From Acidobacteriota bacterium (GTDB taxonomy: Bacteria; Acidobacteriota; Thermoanaerobaculia; Gp7-AA8), in assembly GCA_019242175.1 (NCBI GenBank), contig JAFAVZ010000214.1:1-39257 (forward strand): DNA of 39,257 bases. The letters run 5' to 3'. Positions 22,002 through 29,938 of the stretch are shown in pieces. The position numbers and the translations under genes were made by a program. Positions within the stretch are counted from its first letter, which is position 1. Every line of letters begins with the position of its first letter. The notes under the pieces were generated by a model. The model worked only from the letters and a program-made list of their open reading frames with translations, was not told where the DNA came from and made no database searches.

Positions 22002-23542
22002 GACTGAGCGGGCTCCTGAATCAGATCGGTAGCGGGGCGCGCGGCGCGGCGAAGAATCGGCGCGGCGGTGAAAGCGACGGCGATGAGCTGGACGAGAAAT
22101 CCGAGAAAGAGCCGCAGACGGCCGTCGGTCGCGAGCGGACCCATGAACGGCAGGACGAGGGAGAGGGGGATGTAGAGCAGGAGGCACGTGAGGGCGGGCT
22201 TCATCCCGCCCTGGGACCGGCTGAAGCCGGTCCCCACGTTTTCTCGCCAGTACTGCGGCATCACGAGGCTCCACAGCCAGAGCACCGGCGGCAGCGCGTA
22301 GGTATCGGGCACGAAGGGGCTGCGCAGCGCGGCGAGGGCGATGAGCGCGATCCAGAGCTGGGCCTGCGTCAGGCGGTCTTCGCGGCCGATGCGCAGGCCG
22401 ACGACGACCGCGATCCCAAGCACGATCAGGCTGTAGACGAGCGAGACCTTCTGCACGGCGTCGTGCATCGCGAAGGCGACGCCGAGGTCGTGGAGCTTGA
22501 GGGCGAGGCCGGGGATGCCCTGATTGATGGCGACGACCTGGTGGATGATGGGGATGTCGAGCTCCATGAAGCTCCACGCCTCCCCTTTCGTGATGCGGGG
22601 CAACCCGTAGCTGAGGAACTGGCGCAACGGATTCGTGCCCATCCAAAGGACGGAGACCGCGGTGTAGAACGCGCTGAAGCCGCACGTCCAGATCACCGCG
22701 CGCCATCGTTTCTGCAGCACGAGCGGGACGAGGACGATGCCGGGGAAAATCTTGAAGACGGCGAAGCCGAGGAGCGCGCCGCCGGCGGCGTTGCGTCCGC
22801 GGGCGAAGCTCACCAGCGCGATCATCGTCATCGCGATCGCCGCGAGCTGGAAGTTGCCGATCTGCAGCGTCAGGAGGATCGGCGTCGCCAGCGCCAACGC
22901 CGGCGTGAGGAAGAGCGCGCGTTTGCCTTCCTCGCCGCCGACCCACTTCGCCACGATCACCACCGCGGCGCCGAACGTCGCGGCTTCGAGCGCGAACCAC
23001 GCGGTGCGCAGCGTCATGAACCCCTTCGTGAACGCCAGCCCGATGCGCGGCAGAAGCATGAAGGACGACGGATAGAGGAACTCGTCCATCGTGAAACGGC
23101 CGAGGAAGCTCTGGTAGAGATCCGTGTCGTAGAGCTCCGACTGGTAGGGATTCGGCGCGCCTTCCATCGCCAGCTTCGCCGAGAGGTACAGCGAGGAGAA
23201 GCAGCTGTGGCGGATGTAGAAGGGATCGAACCAGAGCACCGAGAGCTCGGCGTGGCTCGAGTCCATCATGAACCAGGCGAGTCCCCACAAACGGACGGCG
23301 GCCAGGACGCCGACGACGAGGAACGCGACGCGTGCGGGCGTTCCGACTTCGGGCAATGGCAACGCCGCGGCGATGCGGTCACGCGCGGCGTAGAAGCCCG
23401 CGCACACGACGAGCGCCGCGACGGCGAGCGCCGCGAGAGGGACGAGCCCGAGAGCGGAGAGCGCGGCTGCGGCGACGGGAATCGCTAGCAGCGCGCTCAC
23501 AACAAGGAGATAAGAATCGTGAGTCCGGATCACGCTTAACAC
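21998..23542 (-). CDS. GT87/DUF2029-like polytopic membrane glycosyltransferase
   Basis: Polytopic protein with WFDPFYIRHSCFSSLYLSAKL..PNPYQ..LYPSSFMLLPRIGLAF..GFAVFKIFPGIVLVPLVLQKRW; GTG start at 23540-23542; ATGA overlap with the downstream gene. Confidence 0.7.
   Translation of the reverse strand: MLSVIRTHDSYLLVVSALLAIPVAAAALSALGLVPLAALAVAALVVCAGFYAARDRIAAALPLPEVGTPARVAFLVVGVLAAVRLWGLAWFMMDSSHAELSVLWFDPFYIRHSCFSSLYLSAKLAMEGAPNPYQSELYDTDLYQSFLGRFTMDEFLYPSSFMLLPRIGLAFTKGFMTLRTAWFALEAATFGAAVVIVAKWVGGEEGKRALFLTPALALATPILLTLQIGNFQLAAIAMTMIALVSFARGRNAAGGALLGFAVFKIFPGIVLVPLVLQKRWRAVIWTCGFSAFYTAVSVLWMGTNPLRQFLSYGLPRITKGEAWSFMELDIPIIHQVVAINQGIPGLALKLHDLGVAFAMHDAVQKVSLVYSLIVLGIAVVVGLRIGREDRLTQAQLWIALIALAALRSPFVPDTYALPPVLWLWSLVMPQYWRENVGTGFSRSQGGMKPALTCLLLYIPLSLVLPFMGPLATDGRLRLFLGFLVQLIAVAFTAAPILRRAARPATDLIQEPAQS
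22186..22241 (-). repeat. Family B palindrome within the GT87-like gene
   Basis: cgtgagggcgggcttcatcccgccctgggaccggctgaagccggtccccacg; translated NVGTGFSRSQGGMKPALT. Confidence 0.85.
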
Positions 23543-23604
23543 CTTTTTGCAAGGGGTTGCTGGGAAATGTCCGGTGAACCTTCTGTTTCAGGACTGAGCG
23601 GCGG

Positions 23605-23633
23605 ATATTAGAAGGAAAAGCGGAGACGCGCAA
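23605..23633 (-). promoter_or_regulatory. Candidate sigma70-like promoter for the NRPS operon
   Basis: On the minus strand TTGCGC-N17-TAATAT, about 60 nt upstream of the GTG start, with AAAAAGG near the start codon. Confidence 0.35.
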
Positions 23634-23714
23634 TAGTGTCTTTCCTTGCCTCCACCGTTGCACGTGGGCGTCAGGACGGAGGCACGCATCGCCATACGCG
23701 GCCGAAAAGGTACG

Positions 23715-24290
23715 ATGCGCGCGATGCAGGAAGACGTCATGGTCGTTCCCCGCGCCGACCTCCCGATGCTCGACGAGCACCGCGCGGATCTCATCGTCGG
23801 CGACGCCGAGGCGATCCTCGAGTCGATCGCCACGAAACACCTGTTTCTCCCTCGCCCCGAAGCGGAGAAGTCGCCTGCTTTCAAGCAGATCATTCCGTAT
23901 GTGGTGATCCGCTCCGGCGGCCATTACTTCCTCTTGCGGCGCACGCCGAAGCAGTCCGAAACGCGCCTCCACGACAAGCTGTCGCTGGGCATCGGAGGGC
24001 ACATCAATCCCGGCCACGACCTCCTCGCCGGGCTGCGCAAGGAGCTGTTCGAGGAGGTCGAGATCGACGACGATTTCGAGCTGACGTTCGCCGGCATCCT
24101 GAACGACGATTCGACCGAGGTCGGGCAGGTGCATCTGGGCGCCGTCTACATCCTGGAGACTTCGCGCAACGTGCGCGTGCTGGAAACGGAGAAGATGTCC
24201 GGCTCCTGGGTCACGCGCGAGGCGCTCGCTCCGCTGCGCGAGGCGATGGAGACGTGGTCGCAGATCGTCTATGACCGGCTCATTGCTTAA
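23715..24290 (+). CDS. NUDIX-domain hydrolase
   Basis: MRAMQEDVMVVPRADLPMLDEHRADL...LSLGIGGHINPGHDLLAGLRKELFEEVEI (Nudix-box-like). Start chosen at 23715; 23724 is also possible. Confidence 0.7.
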   Translation: MRAMQEDVMVVPRADLPMLDEHRADLIVGDAEAILESIATKHLFLPRPEAEKSPAFKQIIPYVVIRSGGHYFLLRRTPKQSETRLHDKLSLGIGGHINPGHDLLAGLRKELFEEVEIDDDFELTFAGILNDDSTEVGQVHLGAVYILETSRNVRVLETEKMSGSWVTREALAPLREAMETWSQIVYDRLIA

Positions 24291-25122
24291 AGCGACCGCG
24301 GTCGCGTTGCAGGTGTTGCTCCTCGGCACGGGCTATCCACGCCCGGATCCGAACCGCGCCGGCCCGTCGACGGCGATCGTGGCCGGCGACCGCTGGTTCG
24401 TGGTCGACGCCGGCCGCGGCGCGACGCTGCGCATCGCGGCGACGGATCTCGAGTACAAGAACCTGCGTGCGGTCTTCCTGACGCACTTCCACTCCGACCA
24501 CACCGCCGGCCTCCCCGACGTCTTCGACACGTCGTGGCAGTTCGGGCGCAAGGCGACGCCCCTCCAGCTCTACGGCCCTTCCGGCACGAAGCGCCTCGCG
24601 GACGCGATGCTGCAGTTCTTCGCCGACGACATCCACTACCGCCGCGATCTGCTGGAGAAGCACCCCGCCGCCGGCGCGCGCATCGAGACGCACGTCGTCA
24701 AGGAAGGCGTGGTGTACGACGACGGGACGGTGCGCGTGATCGCGTTTCCCGTCGATCACGCACCGGTCGTCCCGGCGTTCGGCTATCGCTTCGAGTCGAA
24801 GGGCGAGGTGGTCGTCGTCTCCGGCGACACGCGGCCGTGCGCGTCTCTGCTGAAGTACGTGAAGGGCGCGGACGTTCTGGTGCAGGAGGCTTATCTGCCG
24901 GAGTGGTTCGACAAGGTCGACACGCCGGAAGTCGCCGCGCGGCTGAAGCACTATCACACGAGCGCCGAGGAGGCGGGCGAGGTCGCCGCGGCGGCCGGCG
25001 TGAAGACGCTCGTGCTGACGCATCTGATCCCGGGCAACGACGAGGGGGTGTTCCGCGAACGCGCCGCGCGCAAGTTTCACGGAACGATCGTCGTCGGGCG
25101 CGATCTGCTTCGCGTGCCCTGA
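24271..25122 (+). CDS. MBL-fold metallohydrolase (RNase Z/arylsulfatase-like)
   Basis: LTHFHSDHTAGLPDVFDTSW, VVVVSGDTRPC, LTHLIPGNDE; overlaps the Nudix gene end. Confidence 0.85.
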   Translation: MTGSLLKATAVALQVLLLGTGYPRPDPNRAGPSTAIVAGDRWFVVDAGRGATLRIAATDLEYKNLRAVFLTHFHSDHTAGLPDVFDTSWQFGRKATPLQLYGPSGTKRLADAMLQFFADDIHYRRDLLEKHPAAGARIETHVVKEGVVYDDGTVRVIAFPVDHAPVVPAFGYRFESKGEVVVVSGDTRPCASLLKYVKGADVLVQEAYLPEWFDKVDTPEVAARLKHYHTSAEEAGEVAAAAGVKTLVLTHLIPGNDEGVFRERAARKFHGTIVVGRDLLRVP

Positions 25123-25167
25123 GGACTGACACGATGTGACGATCATCGAGCGATTGAGGCGGCCCTG

Positions 25168-25869
25168 ATGTTTAGCTTCGGCGCGAAACCGCAATGTCCC
25201 TGCTACCCGCTCGCGAAGGAGTGGGTCGAGCAGCGCCTCGGCTGGATTCGCGGGCAATTCGGCACGACGATCTTCGACGATCGCCCGCTCGTGTTCCCGA
25301 CTGACGACTTCTTCCCTGACGACTACGACGGGACGGATGACGCAGCGCGCGCCGTCCTGCGCCGCGTGGCCAATCTGATGGACGTGCCTTCGGACCGCGT
25401 CGCCCTGCGCATCGACGACGCCGGCTTCCCCACCGACTTCGGGAAACGATGGACGATCACGATCGACCGCCGCGAGCTCGGGAGGCCGCACCGCCTCATC
25501 ACGATCTTCGCCTCCGAGCTCGCCCAGGGCCGCCTGTTCGTCGAGGATCGCGCGGACGATGCCTTCGACGCCGACCTCCTCACGGACCTCACCGCCTCGG
25601 CCCTCGGCTTCGCTCTTTTTCTCGCCAACGCGGCGCAGTCACTCGAAAGCTCTTCGTTCTGGCCCGGCACGCGGCTGTCGCGGCCCGCGTCGATGACGCC
25701 GCCGATGTTCGGCTGGATGCTCGCCCACCTCGCCTGGTTCGAAAACGATCCGAAGCCGGGCTGGGAAAAGTACCTCGGCAACACCAGCAAGACGGATTTC
25801 CGCGAGGGCGTGCGCTATCTGTTCGCGACGGGGGATACGACGTTCCGCCCGCGGGCGGTGTCATCCTGA
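25168..25869 (+). CDS. Hypothetical protein; its stop codon lies within a palindromic repeat
   Basis: MFSFGAKPQCPCYPLAKEWVEQRLGWIRGQFG...; coherent ORF ending ...RPRAVSS* where GTG TCA TCC TGA is the repeat edge. Confidence 0.6.
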   Translation: MFSFGAKPQCPCYPLAKEWVEQRLGWIRGQFGTTIFDDRPLVFPTDDFFPDDYDGTDDAARAVLRRVANLMDVPSDRVALRIDDAGFPTDFGKRWTITIDRRELGRPHRLITIFASELAQGRLFVEDRADDAFDADLLTDLTASALGFALFLANAAQSLESSSFWPGTRLSRPASMTPPMFGWMLAHLAWFENDPKPGWEKYLGNTSKTDFREGVRYLFATGDTTFRPRAVSS

Positions 25870-26016
25870 GCCCCGCAGAGAGCGAAGGATCTCCCAGCCT
25901 GGACGCCGATCGCCATATCAGGAGATCCTCCCCGTCTCCGCGGGTCAGGATGACACTCGGCGCACGCTCCGCCTGAAGGTACGGATTCTTCGCCGTCTGC
26001 GCGGCTCAGAATGACA
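25859..26016 (+). repeat. Family A palindromic repeat (one full copy plus a half copy)
   Basis: tgtcatcctgagccccgcagagagcgaaggatctcc...ggagatcctcc...gggtcaggatgaca, then ggtacggattcttcgccgtctgcgcggctcagaatgaca. Confidence 0.85.
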
Positions 26017-26017
26017 C

Positions 26018-26698
26018 CTAGCTCGGCCGAAATACGAACGAGTCGCCCATCAACGGGCCCTCGCTCTTCGCGCGGTTGACCTCCGTCCACCCGCACCTCT
26101 CCACGAGCGCGGTCAGGAACGCTGGGTTGTAGAAGCAGAAGCCGCCGTTGCGTTGCGGGCTGCGATCCTCGAACGACTCGATCGCCTCATCGAGGAAGCA
26201 CGTGAAGAAGAGATGGCCGTTCGGCGCCACATAGCGGCGCAGCAGGCGGAAGATGCTCGCTGCATCGTCGGGGTTCTGATGAGTGATGACGGAGAACATC
26301 GAGACGACGTCGAACGCCCCCTCGGCGAACGGCAGCCGCGTCGAGTCGCCGAGCGGGATGCCGTCCGGGTTGTACAAAGGATGGCGCGCGTTGAGGAACG
26401 CGAACGAGAAGCGCGGATCGCGTACCGATCGTTGCAGAAACTCGATCATCTCCCGGTAGTTGTCGACGCCTGCGTACTCGCGGATCGGCAACCGCCGATT
26501 GACGATCGCCTGCGTGAAGCGAACGCCGCAGCCGAAGTCGAGCAGGCGGACATCCGCATACGACGCGAACCCGATGCGGTCTCGCATCCGGTCGAGCAGC
26601 AGACGTCCGCTGTCCTCCGCGGGCATGAGCGCGCTCACGCGCGCGGAGTTGCGATTGAACTGCTCCGGAACACGCAGCTTTCGGCGGAAAAACAGCAA
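26018..26698 (-). CDS. Class I SAM-dependent methyltransferase
   Basis: VRLLDFGCGVRFTQAIVNRRLPIREYAGVDNYREMIEFL...FDVVSMFSVITHQNPDDAASIFRLLRRYVAPNGHLFFT. Confidence 0.8.
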   Translation of the reverse strand: MLFFRRKLRVPEQFNRNSARVSALMPAEDSGRLLLDRMRDRIGFASYADVRLLDFGCGVRFTQAIVNRRLPIREYAGVDNYREMIEFLQRSVRDPRFSFAFLNARHPLYNPDGIPLGDSTRLPFAEGAFDVVSMFSVITHQNPDDAASIFRLLRRYVAPNGHLFFTCFLDEAIESFEDRSPQRNGGFCFYNPAFLTALVERCGWTEVNRAKSEGPLMGDSFVFRPS

Positions 26699-26710
26699 AC
26701 GCCGCCGATG

Positions 26711-26941
26711 CTACTCGATCTCGCCGGTATCAACTGTCGGGCGCTGTTCCTCGTGCAAGCCCTCGCCGTACGTGCCGCCGCCGGTCGTGCCGAACACGCC
26801 GACCTCCCCTTCCCGCCGCCCATACGCGCCGCCGCGATGCGCAGCCTCGTCGTAGCCCTCGTTCGTCGGATCGTCCTTCTCATGCGGCGGCGTCGAGCCC
26901 TCGGCGTCGTAGTCGATGTCGTCCTTTTCGTTCGTAGCCAT
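26711..26941 (-). CDS. Small acidic, probably disordered protein
   Basis: MATNEKDDIDYDAEGSTPPHEKDDPTNEGYDEAAHRGGAYGRREGEVGVFGTTGGGTYGEGLHEEQRPTVDTGEIE; low-complexity but not repeat-derived. Confidence 0.4.
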   Translation of the reverse strand: MATNEKDDIDYDAEGSTPPHEKDDPTNEGYDEAAHRGGAYGRREGEVGVFGTTGGGTYGEGLHEEQRPTVDTGEIE

Positions 26942-26987
26942 ACGGCGGAACTAAGCGCGAAGCGTGCCTAGCGGCAATGGTGGTGCG

Positions 26988-27799
26988 TGTCATCCTGAGC
27001 CGCGCAGACGGCGAAGGATCTCCTGATGCGGGCGGAAAGCGCACGTGCCGGGAGATCCTTCGCTGCGCTCAGGATGACAGCGGGAAGCCGCACGCCGTGT
27101 CATTCTGAGCCGCGCAGACGGCGAAGAATCCGTACCTTCAGGCGCTGCGCGAGATCGGTACGGATCCTTCACAGTCTTCGCTGTTCAGGATGACACCGCG
27201 ACGGAGGCGACTAGCGAGCTGCTCTGTCATCCTGAGCCCCGAAGAGGGCGAAGGATCTCCTAATGCGGGCGGAAAGCGCACGTGCCGGGAGATCCTTCGC
27301 TGCGCTCAGGATGACAGGGGGAAGCCGCACGCCGTGTCCTTCTGAGCCGCGCAGATGGCGAAGAATCCGTACCTTCAGGCGCTGCGCGAGATCGGTACGG
27401 CTCCTTCACAGTCTTCGCTGTTCAGAAGGACACCACGATGGAGCCGAGTAGCGAGCTGCTCTGTCATCCTGAGCCCCGCAGAGGGCGAAGGATCTCCTGA
27501 TGCGGGCGGAAAGCGCACGTGCCGGGAGATCCTTCGCTGCGCTCGGGATGACAGGGGGAAGCCGCACGCCGTGTCATTCTGAGCCGCGCAGATGGCGAAG
27601 GATCCGTACCTTCAGGCGCAGTGCGAGATCGGTACGGATCCTTCACAGTCTTCGCTGTTCAGGATGACACCGCGACGGAGGCGAGTAGCGAGCTGCTCTG
27701 TCATCCTGAGCCCCGCAGAGGGCGAAGGATCTCCTGATGCGGGCGGAAAGCGCACGTGCCGGGAGACCCTTCACAGTCTTCGCTGTTCAGGATGACACC
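26988..27799 (+). repeat. Tandem array of a composite palindromic repeat, 237-bp period, three full units plus one partial
   Basis: tgtcatcc begins at 26988, 27225, 27462, 27699; atgcgggcgg begins at 27026, 27263, 27500, 27737; cacgccgtgtc begins at 27091, 27328, 27565. All intervals are exactly 237 bp. Confidence 0.97.
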
Positions 27800-27801
27800 G
27801 C

Positions 27802-29805
27802 CTAAGGCGTGCGCCGCCGCCACGTCTCGGCGAGCTGCTTGTCGCCGAGCTCGCTGAACGTCTTCACCGCGATGGCGAAGCTCGACTTCTGCGGATTCGC
27901 CACCACGAGCCTCTCCATCGTCCGCTCCGCCTCGGCGCGCCGCCCGGTCAACAGATACAGCACGGCGAGATTCGCGTACGCCTGGCGGTCATCGGGATAG
28001 TGCTGGATCTCCGATTCGAATGCGGCGATCGCCTGCGGCACCTGCTCGCGCCGCGCGAAAAGATCGCCGCGAGCGAAGTCGAGATTCGGCGTCGACGGAG
28101 GTAACGAATTGATGATCGACTCGGCGTTCGCGAAGTCACCCTTCAACGTCGCGGCGCGGGCGAGGATCAGCCGCGCGCCGTTCGGATTCGTCTTCATCGC
28201 CAGCTCCGCATGCGCGATCGCCTCGTCCGCGCGGCCGAGCTGCAGCGAGTCGGCGGCGATGAGCAGAGCCGCGTCGGCGGCCATCGACGGCGCGAGCTGC
28301 ACCGCGCGTTGCCGCGCCTCGATCGCCTCCACATACTTTCCGTGCTGCTCCAGCGTCTTCGCCAATAGCGTCCACGCGTCGGTGAACTTCGGATTGCGCT
28401 GCAGCACGCCGCGATAGACGTCGATCGCCTCGTCGAGCTTCCCCTTCGCCGCGAGATCGCCGCCCTGCCGCAGCACGCCGACGTCGGCAATGCCGTCCTT
28501 CGGATCGGGCAACGGCCCGTCGGAAGGCGACGTCGAAGCGCTGAGGTATCCGAGCGCGGCGAGCTTCTTCGCCTCCTCCGGATCGATCGGCGCCGGCGCG
28601 GGAAGCGTCCGGCTGATCGGCTCCAGCTCCGCGCGCATCGCCGCCGCGACGCGTCGGTTGTCCGGCAGGACGTTCGCCTTCTCCGCCGGCTCCGTAATCG
28701 CGTAGAGCTCCGCGCGCGGCGCATCGATGTAATGGAACTGATCGTCGACGAGTGAGCGCAGCTCGGACCATCCGAGGTGGATGCGCGGGTAGAAGGTCTC
28801 GGAGTAGATGCGCCGCGACTTCGGCGCATCGAGCAGCGAATGACCTTTCGCGCCGGCGACCTCGACCCCCGTCACGGCGGCGATCGTCGGCGCGACGTCG
28901 ATCAACTGCACGGGCGACTCGACGGTCTCGCCGCGGCGCGCGCCCTTCGGCAGCTTCACCATCAACGGCACGTGCAGGTCCTCCATGTAGAGAAAGATGC
29001 CGTGCTCGTCTTCGCCGTGGTCGCCAAGGCCTTCGCCGTGGTCGGAGAGGAGGATGATGAGCGCGCGGTCGTAGAGGCCGCTCTTCTTCAGCGAGTCGAG
29101 GAATCGGCCGACGACCGCGTCGGCGGCGGCGATCTCCCCGTCGTAAGGCTTCGAGGCGTACTGCGTCTTGAACGGCTCCGGCGCGTCGTACGGCGCGTGC
29201 GGCTCGAACAGATGGAGGAAGTAGAAGAATGGTTGCGACGCGTGCTCGCCGATCCACTGCTCCGCGAGCTGTTCCGTTTCAGGGCCGGGTCGCGCGAGGC
29301 GTCCCTGCGCGACGCCCGAGACCGCGGCGATCTTGTCGTCGTAGGCGTCGAAGGCGGCGGAGAGGCCCGTGTTGCCGCGCAGGACGTACGCCGAGACCGC
29401 GGCGCCGGTCGCGTAGCCGCGCGCCTTCAAAAGCGACGAGATCGCGGGATGCTGCGCCGCGTCGTAATGGAAACCGATGTTGTTGCGCACGCCGTTGTCG
29501 TACGGCAGCTGCCCGGTCAGCAGCGAGACGTGCGACGGCAGCGTGAGCGGCACGTGCGCATACGCGTGGCGGAAGAGGATCGAATCGGCCCGCAGCGCGT
29601 CGAGGTGCGGCGTCTGCACGCCGGTGTAGCCGTACGCCGGCAGATGATCGGCGCGCAGCGTGTCGATGGAGATCAGGATGACGGGCGGCTGGTCGCCGGT
29701 CGCGCGCGTTTCGCGTTTTCCGCACGCCGCGAGGAGAAGAAAAAGGAGGATGAGAGAGCGGCGCAAGAGCGGTACGGATCCTTCGGCGTCTTCGCGCCTT
29801 CTCAT
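27802..29805 (-). CDS. Sulfatase (alkaline phosphatase superfamily) with TPR region, lipoprotein
   Basis: PPVILISIDTLRADHLPAYGYTGVQTPHLDAL, HVPLTLPSHVSLLTG, LLSDHGEGLGDHGEDEHG; lipobox LLAAC. Start uncertain because the ATG lies in a repeat; TTG at LRRSLILLF is an alternative. Confidence 0.85.
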   Translation of the reverse strand: MRRREDAEGSVPLLRRSLILLFLLLAACGKRETRATGDQPPVILISIDTLRADHLPAYGYTGVQTPHLDALRADSILFRHAYAHVPLTLPSHVSLLTGQLPYDNGVRNNIGFHYDAAQHPAISSLLKARGYATGAAVSAYVLRGNTGLSAAFDAYDDKIAAVSGVAQGRLARPGPETEQLAEQWIGEHASQPFFYFLHLFEPHAPYDAPEPFKTQYASKPYDGEIAAADAVVGRFLDSLKKSGLYDRALIILLSDHGEGLGDHGEDEHGIFLYMEDLHVPLMVKLPKGARRGETVESPVQLIDVAPTIAAVTGVEVAGAKGHSLLDAPKSRRIYSETFYPRIHLGWSELRSLVDDQFHYIDAPRAELYAITEPAEKANVLPDNRRVAAAMRAELEPISRTLPAPAPIDPEEAKKLAALGYLSASTSPSDGPLPDPKDGIADVGVLRQGGDLAAKGKLDEAIDVYRGVLQRNPKFTDAWTLLAKTLEQHGKYVEAIEARQRAVQLAPSMAADAALLIAADSLQLGRADEAIAHAELAMKTNPNGARLILARAATLKGDFANAESIINSLPPSTPNLDFARGDLFARREQVPQAIAAFESEIQHYPDDRQAYANLAVLYLLTGRRAEAERTMERLVVANPQKSSFAIAVKTFSELGDKQLAETWRRRTP

Positions 29806-29810
29806 GACAT
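29771..29810 (+). repeat. Family A half-copy at the 5' end of the sulfatase gene
   Basis: ggtacggatccttcggcgtcttcgcgccttctcatgaca. Confidence 0.65.
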
Positions 29811-29830
29811 CGTCAGATGTCCACCTTCAC

Positions 29831-29907
29831 CAAGGCCGGCGAGGACGCGAAACTTTGTGAAGGCTTGGCCAACAAGCGCAGCGGGCCGTGCCCGCCTCAG
29901 GATGACA
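29831..29907 (+). repeat. Family C repeat
   Basis: tgaaggcttggccaacaagcgcagcgggccgtgcccgcctcaggatgaca; close copy inside the NRPS terminal-module gene at 11629-11705. Confidence 0.75.
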
Positions 29908-29938
29908 CACGGAGGGCACGTTTCATAATGCGGCGCTC

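Noticed and set aside
26988-27799. Possible CRISPR array
   Set aside because: Period is 237 bp, units are homologous throughout with no unique spacers, no cas genes are nearby, and the same sub-elements occur singly elsewhere in the window.
27802-27823. Rho-independent terminators called from the repeat hairpins
   Set aside because: The palindromes lack a clear 3' T-tract, so terminator function cannot be claimed from sequence alone.
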